This document shows positions 1 through 8,773 of a stretch of DNA of 30,839 nt, one piece after another. Below the pieces are notes generated by a model. It saw only the letters and a list, made by a program, of their open reading frames with translations. It made no database searches and was not told the origin of the DNA. Where the stretch lies: NCBI GenBank assembly GCA_037383845.1, contig JARRON010000030.1:1-30839 (forward strand), in the 5' to 3' direction. The number at the start of each line of letters is the position of its first letter. Position 1 is the first letter of the stretch. The position numbers and the translations under genes were made by a program. Origin of the DNA: JARRON01 sp037383845. GTDB taxonomy: Bacteria; Pseudomonadota; Gammaproteobacteria; Steroidobacterales; XN24.

Positions 1-57
1 CGCGGTTACGCGTCCAAGCTGCTGATAAATCCGGATTTCTTTGGGTTCTGGAAGTAG
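1..57 (+). CDS. 3' end of an unidentified upstream gene (partial)
   Basis: The first 18 codons stay open in frame 1 and end at TAG (55-57), giving a tail that reads ...LLINPDFFGFWK. Only the C-terminus is inside the window, so the product cannot be named. It runs in the same direction as aceE, which starts 185 nt later, so it could be the preceding gene on that strand. The call rests on frame openness and a plausible protein-like tail only. Confidence 0.4.
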   Translation, partial: RGYASKLLINPDFFGFWK

Positions 58-242
58 GGGGTGCATGCGTCTGTATTCCTTCCGGGTGCTTGACCGTCAC
101 CGCGCAAACCGGGAACATGACGCTCCAACAACAATTATTGCGCAGTCCGGCGCGACGATCCTAGCAGGACACCTCGTAATATTCACGCTATGCGATTGCC
201 CCGGCCAGGTTCGACGTCGGGGCCTGCAACGATGGACCAATC

Positions 243-2921
243 ATGACCAAGTTCAATCCCTTTGACGACATCGACCCGGTAGAGACCAATGAATGGCTGG
301 AGTCGATCGACTCGGTTCTCACGCATCACGGCCCGGAACGTGCCCACTTCCTGTTGAACCGGATGATCGACTTTGCGCGGCGTTCCGGCGCCTACCTGCC
401 GTACTCGCCGAACACGGCCTACGTGAACACGATTGCGCCGGGCCGGCAGCCCGAGTACCCGGGCGACCGCACGCTCGAGCGCCGGATCGAGGCGTATATC
501 CGCTGGAACGCGATGGCGATGGCGATGGTCGTGCGGGCGAACCGCAAGAGCGCCGAGTACGGCGGGCACCTGTCAAGCTATGCATCCTCGGCGACGATGT
601 ACGAAGTCGGTTTCAATCATTTCTGGCGCGGCGGCAATTCCGGTCATAACGGCGACATGGTGTTCGTGCAGGGTCATTCGTCACCCGGTATCTATGCCCG
701 CGCATTCCTCGAAGGGCGTCTCGGCGAGGAGCAGCTCGCGCGCTTCCGCCACGAGGTCGGCGGTGGTGGGCTGTCGTCGTATCCGCATCCGTGGCTGATG
801 CCGGATTTCTGGCAGTTCCCGACCGTGTCGATGGGCCTCGGCCCGATGATGGCCATTTACCAGGCGCGCTTCATGCGCTACATGGAACACCGAGGCCTGA
901 CGGAGCCCACCGACCGCAAGGTATGGGCGTTCCTCGGCGACGGCGAGATGGACGAGCCCGAGTCCATGGGGGAGATTTCCCTGCCGGTCCGGGAGGAACT
1001 CGACAACCTGGTGTTCGTCATCAACTGCAACCTGCAGCGGCTGGACGGACCGGTGCGCGGCAACGGCAAGATCATCCAGGAGCTGGAGGCCACCTTCCAG
1101 GGCGCCGGCTGGAAGGTGATCAAGGTCCTGTGGGGCAGCCGCTGGGATCCGCTGCTGGCCCGCGACCGCAAGGGCCTGCTGCGGCAGCGCATGGAAGAGT
1201 GCGTGGACGGCGAGTACCAGAACTTCAAGTCGAAGGACGGCGCCTATGTCCGCGAGCACTTCTTCGGCAAGTACGACGAGCTCCGGGCGATGGTGGCGGA
1301 CATGTCCGACGAGGACATCTGGCACCTCAACCGGGGTGGGCACGACCCGGTGAAGGTCTACGCTGCCTACAGGGAGGCGGTGGAGACCGAGGGCCGTCCC
1401 GTGGTGATCCTCGCCAAGACCATCAAGGGGTACGGCATGGGCGAGGCCGGGGAGGGCCGGATGATCGCCCACCAGCAGAAAAAGCTGGACCGGGAGGACC
1501 TCATCGCCTTTCGGGATCGTTTCAACATACCGATCTCCGACGACGAGCTGGATGAGGTTCCCTTCTACAAGCCGGATCCGAAGAGCGAGGAGATCCAGTA
1601 CCTGCTGGAGCGCCGGGAGAAGCTCGGAGGCTTCCTGCCCCGACGGATTTCCAAGGCCGAGTCCCTGAAGATCCCGGCCATAGGGGACCTGTTCAAGTCC
1701 CAGCTGGAAGGCTCCGGCGACCGGGAAATTTCCACCACCATGGCCATGGTACGCATGCTGACGGCACTGGCGAGAAACAAGGCCATCGGCAAGCACGTGG
1801 TGCCCATCGTCCCGGACGAGGCCCGCACTTTCGGCATGGAGGGCATGTTCCGCCAGTTCGGGATCTACTCCCACGTGGGACAGCTCTATACGCCCCAGGA
1901 CGCGGACACCCTCATGTTCTACAAGGAAGACCAGTCCGGACAGATCCTGCAGCTGGGCATCAACGAGGCCGGGGCCCTGTGCGCCTGGACCGCTGCCGGT
2001 ACCGCCTATGCGAATCACGGGGTCAACATGATCCCGTTCTACCTGTTCTATTCCATGTTCGGTTTCCAGCGGGTCGGTGATTTCGTCTGGGCCGCGGGGG
2101 ACATGCAGACCCGGGGCTTCCTGATCGGCGGCACTGCGGGGCGCACGACCCTGGCCGGCGAGGGACTGCAGCACCAGGACGGCCACAGCCACCTGCTGGC
2201 CTCGACCGTGCCCAACTGCCGGGCCTATGACCCGGCCTACGCCTACGAACTGGCGGTGATTGTGCACCAGGGCCTGAAGCAGATGTTCGACGACCAGGAC
2301 CGGGTCTTCTATTACGTCACCTGCATGAACGAAAACTATGCCCATCCGGCCATGCCGGAGGGAGCGGAGACCGGCATCCTCAAGGGCCTGTACGAGATCC
2401 GCAGCGGTGAGGGCAAGGACGGACAGCCCCGGGTGCAGCTTCTTGGCTCGGGCACCATCCTCAGGGAGGTACTCGCCGCCGCCGAGATGCTGGAGTCCGA
2501 GCATGGCGTGGCGGCGGACGTGTGGAGCGCCACGAGCTTTAACGAACTGCGGCGGGATGCCATGTCGGTGGAGCGACGCAATCGCCTCCACGCTTCCGGC
2601 AAGCCGGACGCAAGCTACGTGGAGCAGTGCTTCGAGGGGCGCAGCGGCCCCTTCGTCGCCGCCACGGACTACATGGCGATCGTGCCCGACCAGATCCGGC
2701 GCTGGGTGCCCGGGCGCTATGTCACGCTGGGTACGGACGGCTACGGGCGCAGCGACGGCCGGCAGGCTCTCCGCAGCCATTTCGAGGTGGACAGGCGACA
2801 CGTGGTGGTGGCTGGCCTCAGCGCCCTGGCTGAAGACGGCGTTATCGACAGCAGCCAGGTGGCCGACGCCATACGCGGCTACGACATCGACCCCGACAAG
2901 CCGGATCCCGTGGACCTGTGA
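243..2921 (+). CDS. aceE: Pyruvate dehydrogenase E1 component, homodimeric type
   Basis: AceE decarboxylates pyruvate with thiamine diphosphate and reductively acetylates the lipoyl groups of AceF, the first step of the cytoplasmic pyruvate dehydrogenase complex. The 892-residue product matches the usual ~890 residues of the homodimeric gammaproteobacterial E1. The ThDP motif is clear: GDGEMDEPES begins at residue 232 and the INCNLQRLDGPV segment closes it near 260-270. The N-terminus (DIDPVETNEWLESI) is also typical of the family, which supports the ATG at 243, although the ribosome site is weak (a GGA 7-8 nt upstream). It is the first gene of aceE-aceF-lpd, and the aceF initiator lies 10 nt after its TGA. 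No regulator-binding site could be recognised upstream. Assignment is secure. Confidence 0.97.
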   Translation: MTKFNPFDDIDPVETNEWLESIDSVLTHHGPERAHFLLNRMIDFARRSGAYLPYSPNTAYVNTIAPGRQPEYPGDRTLERRIEAYIRWNAMAMAMVVRANRKSAEYGGHLSSYASSATMYEVGFNHFWRGGNSGHNGDMVFVQGHSSPGIYARAFLEGRLGEEQLARFRHEVGGGGLSSYPHPWLMPDFWQFPTVSMGLGPMMAIYQARFMRYMEHRGLTEPTDRKVWAFLGDGEMDEPESMGEISLPVREELDNLVFVINCNLQRLDGPVRGNGKIIQELEATFQGAGWKVIKVLWGSRWDPLLARDRKGLLRQRMEECVDGEYQNFKSKDGAYVREHFFGKYDELRAMVADMSDEDIWHLNRGGHDPVKVYAAYREAVETEGRPVVILAKTIKGYGMGEAGEGRMIAHQQKKLDREDLIAFRDRFNIPISDDELDEVPFYKPDPKSEEIQYLLERREKLGGFLPRRISKAESLKIPAIGDLFKSQLEGSGDREISTTMAMVRMLTALARNKAIGKHVVPIVPDEARTFGMEGMFRQFGIYSHVGQLYTPQDADTLMFYKEDQSGQILQLGINEAGALCAWTAAGTAYANHGVNMIPFYLFYSMFGFQRVGDFVWAAGDMQTRGFLIGGTAGRTTLAGEGLQHQDGHSHLLASTVPNCRAYDPAYAYELAVIVHQGLKQMFDDQDRVFYYVTCMNENYAHPAMPEGAETGILKGLYEIRSGEGKDGQPRVQLLGSGTILREVLAAAEMLESEHGVAADVWSATSFNELRRDAMSVERRNRLHASGKPDASYVEQCFEGRSGPFVAATDYMAIVPDQIRRWVPGRYVTLGTDGYGRSDGRQALRSHFEVDRRHVVVAGLSALAEDGVIDSSQVADAIRGYDIDPDKPDPVDL

Positions 2922-2931
2922 GGAGGTTGCG

Positions 2932-3201
2932 GTGAGCGATACCCGGCAGGTCCGCGTTCCGGACATCGGCGATTTCACCGACGTGGAGGTCATCGAAGTC
3001 CACGTCAGCGAAGGCGACACCGTCGCCGAAGAAGATCCCCTTATCACGCTGGAAACGGACAAGGCTTCCATAGGTGTCCGAGGGCGACGTAATCGTGGAG
3101 GTGGAGACCGACAGCGGAGGCGCGGGGGAATCGGCCACTCCCGACAGCGATGGCGACGAGGGCGCGTCAGGGTCGGGCTCTGCAGTCGCCAGCGCCGGTA
3201 A
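2932..3201 (+). pseudogene. aceF 5' fragment: first lipoyl domain, internally deleted and frameshifted
   Basis: A strong Shine-Dalgarno AGGAGG (2921-2926) precedes GTG at 2932. The frame encodes VRVPDIGDFTDVEVIEVHVS and runs to LETDKAS (3049-3069), the first half of a lipoyl domain with its lipoylated Lys. It then turns into arginine-rich nonsense and stops at TAA (3199-3201). The second half of the domain (VSEGDVIVEVE) resumes at 3074 in another frame. Aligned with the intact second lipoyl domain and with that of lpd, about 59 nt (encoding roughly MDVP...VGDK) are missing at 3069-3074. A 59-nt loss predicts exactly the observed frame change. Restoring it would give a single E2 of about 571 residues with two lipoyl domains. 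It may be a genuine mutation or an assembly error between near-identical lipoyl domains. Confidence 0.75.
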
Positions 3202-4588
3202 GGACGACGCCGGAGGGGCATCCAACGGCAACGAGGGGGCCACCGGGGGCGGGCGCCGGGAAGTCCACGTGCCGGATATCGGCGACTTCGATGCCGTGGA
3301 GATCATAGAAATCCACGTCTCCGAGGGCGACACCGTGGAGCGGGAGGATCCGCTGATCACCCTGGAGAGCGACAAGGCCGCCATGGACGTGCCGTCTCCC
3401 GAGGCCGGGCGGGTCGCCAGCCTCGCGGTGGGCCAGGGTGACAAGGTGTCCGAGGGCGACCTCATTCTTGTGCTGGAGGGCGGAGGCGCCGCCGCGGCGG
3501 GTGGCACCACGGACCAGGCTGACGCGACGGGGAAAAAGGCCGGCGAGAAAGGCACCCCGGCGCGGGACACGGCCCGCCCGGCGGGCTCCGCCGGACAGGA
3601 GGCCGACGCGAGCCAGGGGGGCGCGGAAGCGCAGGACAAGGCGGATACGGCCGTGCCCGGCGTGGGCGAGTCCGGTTTCAGCAAGGCCCACGCGGGCCCG
3701 TCTGTGCGCAAGCTGGCCCGGGAGCTGGGCGTGGACCTGGAGCAGGTCGAGGGCAGCGGGCGCAAGGGGCGTATCACCCACGAGGACGTCAAGGCCTGGG
3801 TGAAGAAGGCCATCACCCGGGGGGAATCCGGGCGACCCCAGGAGGCCGGGACCGGGCTGCCCGCGGTACCGGAGGTGGACTTCACGAAGTTCGGCGAAAC
3901 GGAACTCCGGCCCCTGTCCCGTGTGCAGAAGATCGCCGGGCCCCGTCTGCACGCCAGCTGGGTGAACCTGCCCCATGTCACCCAGTTCGACGAGGCTGAC
4001 ATCACCGAGATGGAGCGTGCCCGCAAGGACCTCAAGGCGGATGCGGAGAAGGAGGGGGCTCGGCTGACGCCGCTGCCCTTCGTGATGCGGGCCTGCGTGA
4101 AAGCCCTGCAGGCCTTCCCGGAGTTCAATGCCTCGCTCCATCCGGACGGCGAGCGGCTGGTGGTGAAGAAGTACTACAACCTCGGGTTCGCGGTGGACAC
4201 GCCGGGCGGCCTCGTGGTGCCGGTGATCCGGGATGTGGAGGGCAAGAGCCTGTTCAGGGTGGCCCGTGAGCTGGGCGATCTCTCCGAGAAGGGTCGCGCC
4301 GGGAAGCTGTCCGCCGCGGAGCTGCAGGGTGGATGTTTCACGGTGTCCAGCCTGGGCAGCATCGGCGGGACGGCTTTCACGCCCATTATCAACGCGCCGG
4401 AAGTGGCCATCCTCGGCGTCTCCCGGGCCCGGATGCAGCCCGTCTGGAACGGCGAGGACTTCGAGCCCCGGCTGATGCTGCCGCTGTCGCTGTCCTACGA
4501 CCACCGGGTCATCGACGGCGCCGCGGCGGTACGGTTCACCCGCTTCCTCGCGGAGATCCTCGCTGACGTGGACAGGCTGCTCGCGTGA
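3074..4588 (+). CDS. aceF: Dihydrolipoyl acetyltransferase E2 of pyruvate dehydrogenase (main open part)
   Basis: E2 transfers acetyl from lipoyl-Lys to CoA and forms the core of the complex. Counting from GTG 3074, an Ala/Gly/Asp-rich linker leads to an intact lipoyl domain (about 64-138, Lys101 in ESDKAAMDV). A second linker is followed by the peripheral-subunit-binding domain (about 205-245, PSVRKLARELGVDL) and the catalytic domain (about 273-504) with the active-site DHRVIDGA, His477 and Asp481. The first 12 residues are the tail of the disrupted first lipoyl domain. The true initiator in this frame is unclear: GTG 3074 directly follows an in-frame TAG and has only a poor AAGG-type ribosome site, so restart is speculative. 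If the upstream deletion is an artefact, the gene starts at 2932. The last codons overlap the lpd GTG by 4 nt, suggesting coupled translation. Confidence 0.9.
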   Translation: MSEGDVIVEVETDSGGAGESATPDSDGDEGASGSGSAVASAGKDDAGGASNGNEGATGGGRREVHVPDIGDFDAVEIIEIHVSEGDTVEREDPLITLESDKAAMDVPSPEAGRVASLAVGQGDKVSEGDLILVLEGGGAAAAGGTTDQADATGKKAGEKGTPARDTARPAGSAGQEADASQGGAEAQDKADTAVPGVGESGFSKAHAGPSVRKLARELGVDLEQVEGSGRKGRITHEDVKAWVKKAITRGESGRPQEAGTGLPAVPEVDFTKFGETELRPLSRVQKIAGPRLHASWVNLPHVTQFDEADITEMERARKDLKADAEKEGARLTPLPFVMRACVKALQAFPEFNASLHPDGERLVVKKYYNLGFAVDTPGGLVVPVIRDVEGKSLFRVARELGDLSEKGRAGKLSAAELQGGCFTVSSLGSIGGTAFTPIINAPEVAILGVSRARMQPVWNGEDFEPRLMLPLSLSYDHRVIDGAAAVRFTRFLAEILADVDRLLA

Positions 4589-6363
4589 GCCCGGCGCAAG
4601 AAGTCCGGGTCCCGGACATCGGTGATTTCACCGACGTGGAGATCATCGAGGTTCACGTCAGCGAAGGCGACACCATCGCCGGGGACGACTCCCTCATCAC
4701 GCTGGAGACAGACAAGGCCTCCATGGACGTGCCCGCGCCGTTCCCCGGCAGGATCTCGGAGCTCAGGGTGAGCGTGGGCGACCGGGTCTCGGAGGGTGAC
4801 GTCATCGCCCTCGTCGCGGCGTCCGGGGAAAAGGCCGGTGCTGGCGGCTCGGACGCCGGCGAGGACCCTGGGCAAGCCGACGCCGCAGGCACCGGCAAAG
4901 ACGCGCGGTCGCCGGATCCGTCGCGCTCGGGCACGACAGGCCGGAAGGCTGACGTGGAGGCGGACCTGCTCGTGCTGGGCGCCGGTCCGGGGGGCTACAC
5001 GGCGGCATTCCGGGCCGCCGACCTGGGCCGGGACGTCACCCTCGTGGAGCGCTGGGACAGCCTCGGCGGGGTGTGCCTGAACGTCGGCTGCATCCCGTCC
5101 AAGGCGCTGCTGCACGCGGCGGCCGTTATCGAGGAAGCCGCTCACATGTCCGAGCACGGCATCGTCTTCGGCAAGCCCACCGTCGAACTGGATCCGCTCC
5201 GGTCCTGGAAGGACGGCGTGGTCGGCAAGCTCACCAAGGGGCTCGCCGGCATGGCGAAGCAGAGAAAGGTCCGGGTGCTGCACGGCGAGGCGAAGTTCCT
5301 GGACGATCACCACCTGGAGCTGGCGGATTCGGACAGCCGGCGCGTGGTGCGCTTCGGGCAGTGCATCATTGCGGCCGGGTCCGAGCCGCTGAGCCTGCCG
5401 GGCCTGCCGGAGGACCCGCGCATCATGGACTCCACCCGCGCGCTCGCCCTGGAAGAGCTGCCCGGGAGCCTCCTCGTGGTGGGCGGCGGCATCATCGGCC
5501 TGGAGATGGCCTGCGTTTACGACGCTCTCGGCACCGGCGTCAGCGTCGTGGAACTCACCGACGGGCTCATGCCCGGATGCGATCGCGACCTGCTCAGGCC
5601 GCTCGAAAAGCGCATAGAGAAACGCTACCGGGCCATCATGACCGGGACGAAAGTCACTGGCATGGAGGCGAAAAAGCGGGGGATCGAGGTCAGCTTCGAA
5701 GGCGACGGCGCACCGGACAAGCCCGTGACCTACGATCGGGTCCTGGTGGCGGTAGGCCGTCGCCCCAACGGCGAGGCGATCAACGCGGCGGCGGCAGGCG
5801 TGAAGGTCGAGAAGGGCTTCATCCCCGTTGACCGGCAGATGCGCACGAACGTTGAGCATATATTCGCCATCGGCGACATCGTCGGGCAGCCCATGCTGGC
5901 CCACAAGGCCACCCACGAAGGCAAGGTCGCGGCAGAAGTCGCTTCCGGTGAAAAGCGGGCCTTCGACGCCCGGGTGATTCCGTCAGTGGCCTACACGGAC
6001 CCCGAGGTGGCCTGGGCCGGCCTGACCGAGGAACAGGCGAAGAAGGACGGCATCGAGTACGAGAAGGGCGTCTTCCCCTGGGCTGCCAGCGGGCGGTCCC
6101 TGGCCATCGGGCGGGACGAGGGCGTCACCAGGCTGCTCTTCGAGCCCGGCACCGGGAGGGTCATCGGTGCCGGCATCGTCGGCACCAGCGCCGGCGACCT
6201 GATTTCCGAAGCCGCGCTGGCCATCGAGATGGGCTGCGATGCCGCCGATATCGGCCTCACGATTCATCCGCACCCGACATTGTCGGAGACCGTGGCCATG
6301 GCCGCGGAGGCGTTCGAAGGCACGCTCACCGACCTCTACATCCCCCGCAAGCGTCAGCGATAG
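4585..6363 (+). CDS. lpd: Dihydrolipoamide dehydrogenase (E3) with N-terminal lipoyl domain
   Basis: E3 reoxidises dihydrolipoamide with FAD and NAD+. The 592-residue protein begins with a lipoyl domain (about 5-80, Lys44 in ETDKASMDV) and a Gly/Ala/Asp linker (80-125). The flavoprotein disulfide oxidoreductase fold follows: FAD GAGPGG at 132-137, the redox pair Cys164/Cys169 in GGVCLNVGCIPSK, an NAD-binding GGGIIGLE segment, and the His563-Glu568 dyad in HPHPTLSE. Lengths near 475 lack the lipoyl domain, so this is the fused type known from several proteobacteria. The GTG start overlaps the aceF stop by 4 nt. Its lipoyl domain is almost identical to the first lipoyl domain of aceF, which suggests recent duplication or gene conversion. 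No hairpin terminator was recognised after TAG. Confidence 0.96.
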   Translation: MSPAQEVRVPDIGDFTDVEIIEVHVSEGDTIAGDDSLITLETDKASMDVPAPFPGRISELRVSVGDRVSEGDVIALVAASGEKAGAGGSDAGEDPGQADAAGTGKDARSPDPSRSGTTGRKADVEADLLVLGAGPGGYTAAFRAADLGRDVTLVERWDSLGGVCLNVGCIPSKALLHAAAVIEEAAHMSEHGIVFGKPTVELDPLRSWKDGVVGKLTKGLAGMAKQRKVRVLHGEAKFLDDHHLELADSDSRRVVRFGQCIIAAGSEPLSLPGLPEDPRIMDSTRALALEELPGSLLVVGGGIIGLEMACVYDALGTGVSVVELTDGLMPGCDRDLLRPLEKRIEKRYRAIMTGTKVTGMEAKKRGIEVSFEGDGAPDKPVTYDRVLVAVGRRPNGEAINAAAAGVKVEKGFIPVDRQMRTNVEHIFAIGDIVGQPMLAHKATHEGKVAAEVASGEKRAFDARVIPSVAYTDPEVAWAGLTEEQAKKDGIEYEKGVFPWAASGRSLAIGRDEGVTRLLFEPGTGRVIGAGIVGTSAGDLISEAALAIEMGCDAADIGLTIHPHPTLSETVAMAAEAFEGTLTDLYIPRKRQR

Positions 6364-6593
6364 CCAGCGCGTCGCGCGGAGCGGGCCCGGGTTGCGGGAT
6401 CCGTTGGCCGTGGGGCGAGCCAGGACTCTGCCGGGTCGAATGTCAGCGATGTGCTTTGCGACCGGCCGCCGCGAGGCGGTCCGGACGCTGCGGTTCACTG
6501 TTGCCAGGCGCCGGGCGGAAGGTTCGGCCGGCCCGGCCTCGTCCATGTCGACAGGTGGCGCTTCCTGCCCCATGATGGTTGCCCGGAGGGCCC

Positions 6594-6992
6594 ATGAGAC
6601 TTGTCGCTCTGGCCGTGGTGCTGACAACAATCCTGGTGAGCGGCTGTGGGCGACAGTCCAACAGCCTGCACCTGCTCTGCAAAGGGTTCGCCGAGAGCCA
6701 GGGTGACGGCGCCTCGGGTGAACACGGCCTCGAGATCCGCCTGGACACCGCCAGCGGGGAAGTCTTCTACCTGCGCGAAAAGGAGCCGGAACGGCCCAAT
6801 CGCGAGCCGCGCATCGCGAACGTCTCAGTGCAGCTCTCTGACGCCGAAATCCGGATCGTGACGCAACACCCGGAGCGCAGCTACCGCATCAGCCGGAGCG
6901 ACGGATCGTACTCCGGCAACGCACCCGCCGGTGAAACGCCGGAAATGACGTTCTCCGGCCGGTGTTTCTCGCCCCGGGGCGACGCCTTTTGA
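6594..6992 (+). CDS. Small predicted lipoprotein, function unknown
   Basis: ATG at 6594 was preferred over TTG 6579 because GGAGGG (6585-6590) sits just upstream. It yields 132 residues. The N-terminus is a lipoprotein signal: MRLVALAVVL is followed by the lipobox LVSG-Cys, so acylation at the Cys and membrane anchoring are predicted. The mature part is polar and probably beta-rich, with three Cys in all (the lipid Cys, one in LLCKGF, one in FSGRCF near the C-terminus). The last two could form a disulfide. I do not recognise a family. It stands alone, 230 nt after lpd and convergent with the FAD oxidoreductase gene. No recognisable signal was seen in 6364-6593. Confidence 0.75.
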   Translation: MRLVALAVVLTTILVSGCGRQSNSLHLLCKGFAESQGDGASGEHGLEIRLDTASGEVFYLREKEPERPNREPRIANVSVQLSDAEIRIVTQHPERSYRISRSDGSYSGNAPAGETPEMTFSGRCFSPRGDAF

Positions 6993-7054
6993 GCCGCCAG
7001 GCCCGTCGCGCCGGAAGACAGCTTGAGCCCGCATGACGCCCCTGGCGCCGGCGG

Positions 7055-8452
7055 TCAGTCTGCCGGGCGAATGTTCCGGTTGTTCCGGAACAGATTGTCC
7101 GGATCCCATCGCTTTTTGAGCTGCGCCAGCTTCGCGTAATTTCCCCGGTATGCCGCCGGAAGCCGCTCCAACTCGTCTTCGGCAAGCATGTTCACGTAGC
7201 AGCCGCCCTCGGCGAAGGGAGCCAGCCTGCCGTACAGCTCGCGGGCCCAGCCCATGATCGCCTCGTCCTCCGCCGGATCGGCCCAGCCCGGGAAGATGTG
7301 CAGGGCATCGGCAACGTGTCGGTGAGGATAGGCGGTCGCCTCCGGAGCAATGCGGCTCGGGGCGCCGCCCTGTCCGCCCATGTACACCGTCGTGAAGGGC
7401 CCCGGGAAGGGCTCAAGATGATTGACCAGGGTGTCGATGAACTCGTCGGAGACTTCGTTCAGCTGAAGATACCGGGAATACCAGCGGTTGCCCTTGCCCA
7501 TCGCGTCGTCGAAGGCCTGCTGGAGCCCCGTGTACGGCACCGGCCCCACCGAGTCCACCAGAGGCGTGCCCTGTTGCCGGAACGGGGCCAGGTGAGGTTC
7601 GGCTTCCTCCGGCGGTCCGGCGTAGGCCACCACGAAATCCAGCACCACCTTGCCGTGGAGAGTCTCGGGAAAATCCGGCAGCGGGGGAATCCGCAGGAAG
7701 AAGGCGTAAACGCCGAGCTCGTCGGGTGCGGTCTTCATGAAATCCCGGTACCACCGCAGCAGCTCCCCGGCGCGCTCGACGGGATACAGCACCTGGCCGG
7801 CAAGGATCTCGGGCCCGACCGGATGCAGGCGATACTCGAAACGCGTGACGATGCCGAAATTCCCGCTGCCGCCGCGAAGGGCCCAGAACAGCTCGGGGTT
7901 GTCATGGCTGCTGGCCCGCACCACCTCGCCCGTCGCCGTGACGACCTCGGCGGCCAGCAGGTTATCCGCGGCCAGGCCGAACTTCCGGGTGAGCCAGCCT
8001 GCGCCGCCTCCCAGGGTAAAGCCGGCGATGCCGACCGTGGACACCGTCCCGCCCGGCGTGGCGAGCCCCTCGGCCTGTGTGGCCGCGTCCACGTCAGCCC
8101 AGGTGGCACCGCCTTCCGCGGTGGCCCTCCGGTTCTGCGCATCCACGACCACGGCCTTCATGGGGCTCAGGTCCACCAGCAGGCTGTCCTCGCCCACGGT
8201 GTTGCCCGCGTAATCATGGCCACCGCCCTTCACCGACAAGGGCAGGCGGTGCTGCCGTGCAAAGTTGACCGCCCTGACGACGTCGGCGGCGCGGCTGCAG
8301 CGGATCACCACGGCGGGACGGTAGTCGAACCGTCCGTTCCAGACCGCCCGGGCCGCGTCGTACCCGGTGCTGTCCGGCAGGAGCACGTGGCCGGCCACCT
8401 CCGAGCTCAGTGCTTCGATGCCTGCCTGCGGTATGGCGCTGTCCTGACCCAT
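7055..8452 (-). CDS. FAD-binding oxidoreductase, berberine-bridge-enzyme type
   Basis: A 465-residue VAO/PCMH-fold flavoprotein. The FAD domain (about 40-210) carries KGGGHDYAG, whose His79 is the expected site of 8-alpha-histidyl FAD attachment. The segment GGTVSTVGIAGFTLGGG follows; the Cys that makes the second FAD bond in bicovalent relatives is absent there, so monocovalent flavin is inferred. The C-terminus (about 418-460) is a typical BBE domain with RGNYAKLAQLKKRWDPDNLF. Such enzymes oxidise sugars, alkaloids or other alcohols and often reduce O2. The substrate cannot be read from sequence. There is no secretion signal. The ATG is supported by GGAGG about 6 nt upstream on the minus strand. 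It is a lone gene with no clear partner. Confidence 0.92.
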   Translation of the reverse strand: MGQDSAIPQAGIEALSSEVAGHVLLPDSTGYDAARAVWNGRFDYRPAVVIRCSRAADVVRAVNFARQHRLPLSVKGGGHDYAGNTVGEDSLLVDLSPMKAVVVDAQNRRATAEGGATWADVDAATQAEGLATPGGTVSTVGIAGFTLGGGAGWLTRKFGLAADNLLAAEVVTATGEVVRASSHDNPELFWALRGGSGNFGIVTRFEYRLHPVGPEILAGQVLYPVERAGELLRWYRDFMKTAPDELGVYAFFLRIPPLPDFPETLHGKVVLDFVVAYAGPPEEAEPHLAPFRQQGTPLVDSVGPVPYTGLQQAFDDAMGKGNRWYSRYLQLNEVSDEFIDTLVNHLEPFPGPFTTVYMGGQGGAPSRIAPEATAYPHRHVADALHIFPGWADPAEDEAIMGWARELYGRLAPFAEGGCYVNMLAEDELERLPAAYRGNYAKLAQLKKRWDPDNLFRNNRNIRPAD

Positions 8453-8773
8453 CGACGACCTCCGGAAGCCGGATATTGCGGGAGGGCTGGTCGGGGACCC
8501 GCACCTCCGTTGTTGTCACACAACCTAACGATGTTCCGGGACACTTTCCAACCGCCGTCGGTTTCCTTGCCGGGCGAGAGAAGGTCGGGGTGCGATTCAT
8601 GGGCCCGTGCCAGGTGACCGAATCTCGACAGGGCAGCTCCCGTGCAGGCCGGGGCGGGGCAGGCCGCTGCGCCGGCCGTCGGTCCGGCCGGAGCCCGCTG
8701 GATCTGAGACCTGTGTCCCGACGCCCGCGGGGAACCTGTGCTATCTGTGAGCCTGGAACCGGGAGAATCTGTA
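8453..8773. other. Non-coding stretch upstream of the FAD oxidoreductase
   Basis: About 320 nt between the oxidoreductase start and the small zinc-ribbon frame. Apart from the short inverted repeat at 8509-8524 I see no gene, strong promoter or terminator. The open frames here lack protein-like composition. Confidence 0.5.
8509..8524. promoter_or_regulatory. Candidate operator: GTTGT-N6-ACAAC inverted repeat
   Basis: A 5-bp inverted repeat with a 6-nt spacer lies 57 nt upstream of the FAD oxidoreductase start, where a repressor site could lie. No regulator gene lies next to it, and short repeats of this kind also arise by chance. Confidence 0.2.

Noticed and set aside
63..242. Promoter for aceE (TTGACC around position 90, TAATAT around position 176)
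   Set aside because: Neither hexamer has a convincing partner at the right spacing, so no specific promoter could be assigned.
681..3221. 846-codon open frame on the minus strand opposite aceE
   Set aside because: It is antisense to a certain gene. The His/Arg/Leu/Val-rich composition is what third-position GC bias produces, and there is no ribosome site or recognisable domain.
2842..5916. Long minus-strand frames opposite aceF and lpd
   Set aside because: Ser/Pro/Ala- or His/Gly/Arg-rich mirror frames of secure plus-strand genes.
7298..8617. 439-codon plus-strand frame opposite the FAD oxidoreductase
   Set aside because: Shadow of a gene with clear FAD and BBE motifs; composition is not protein-like.
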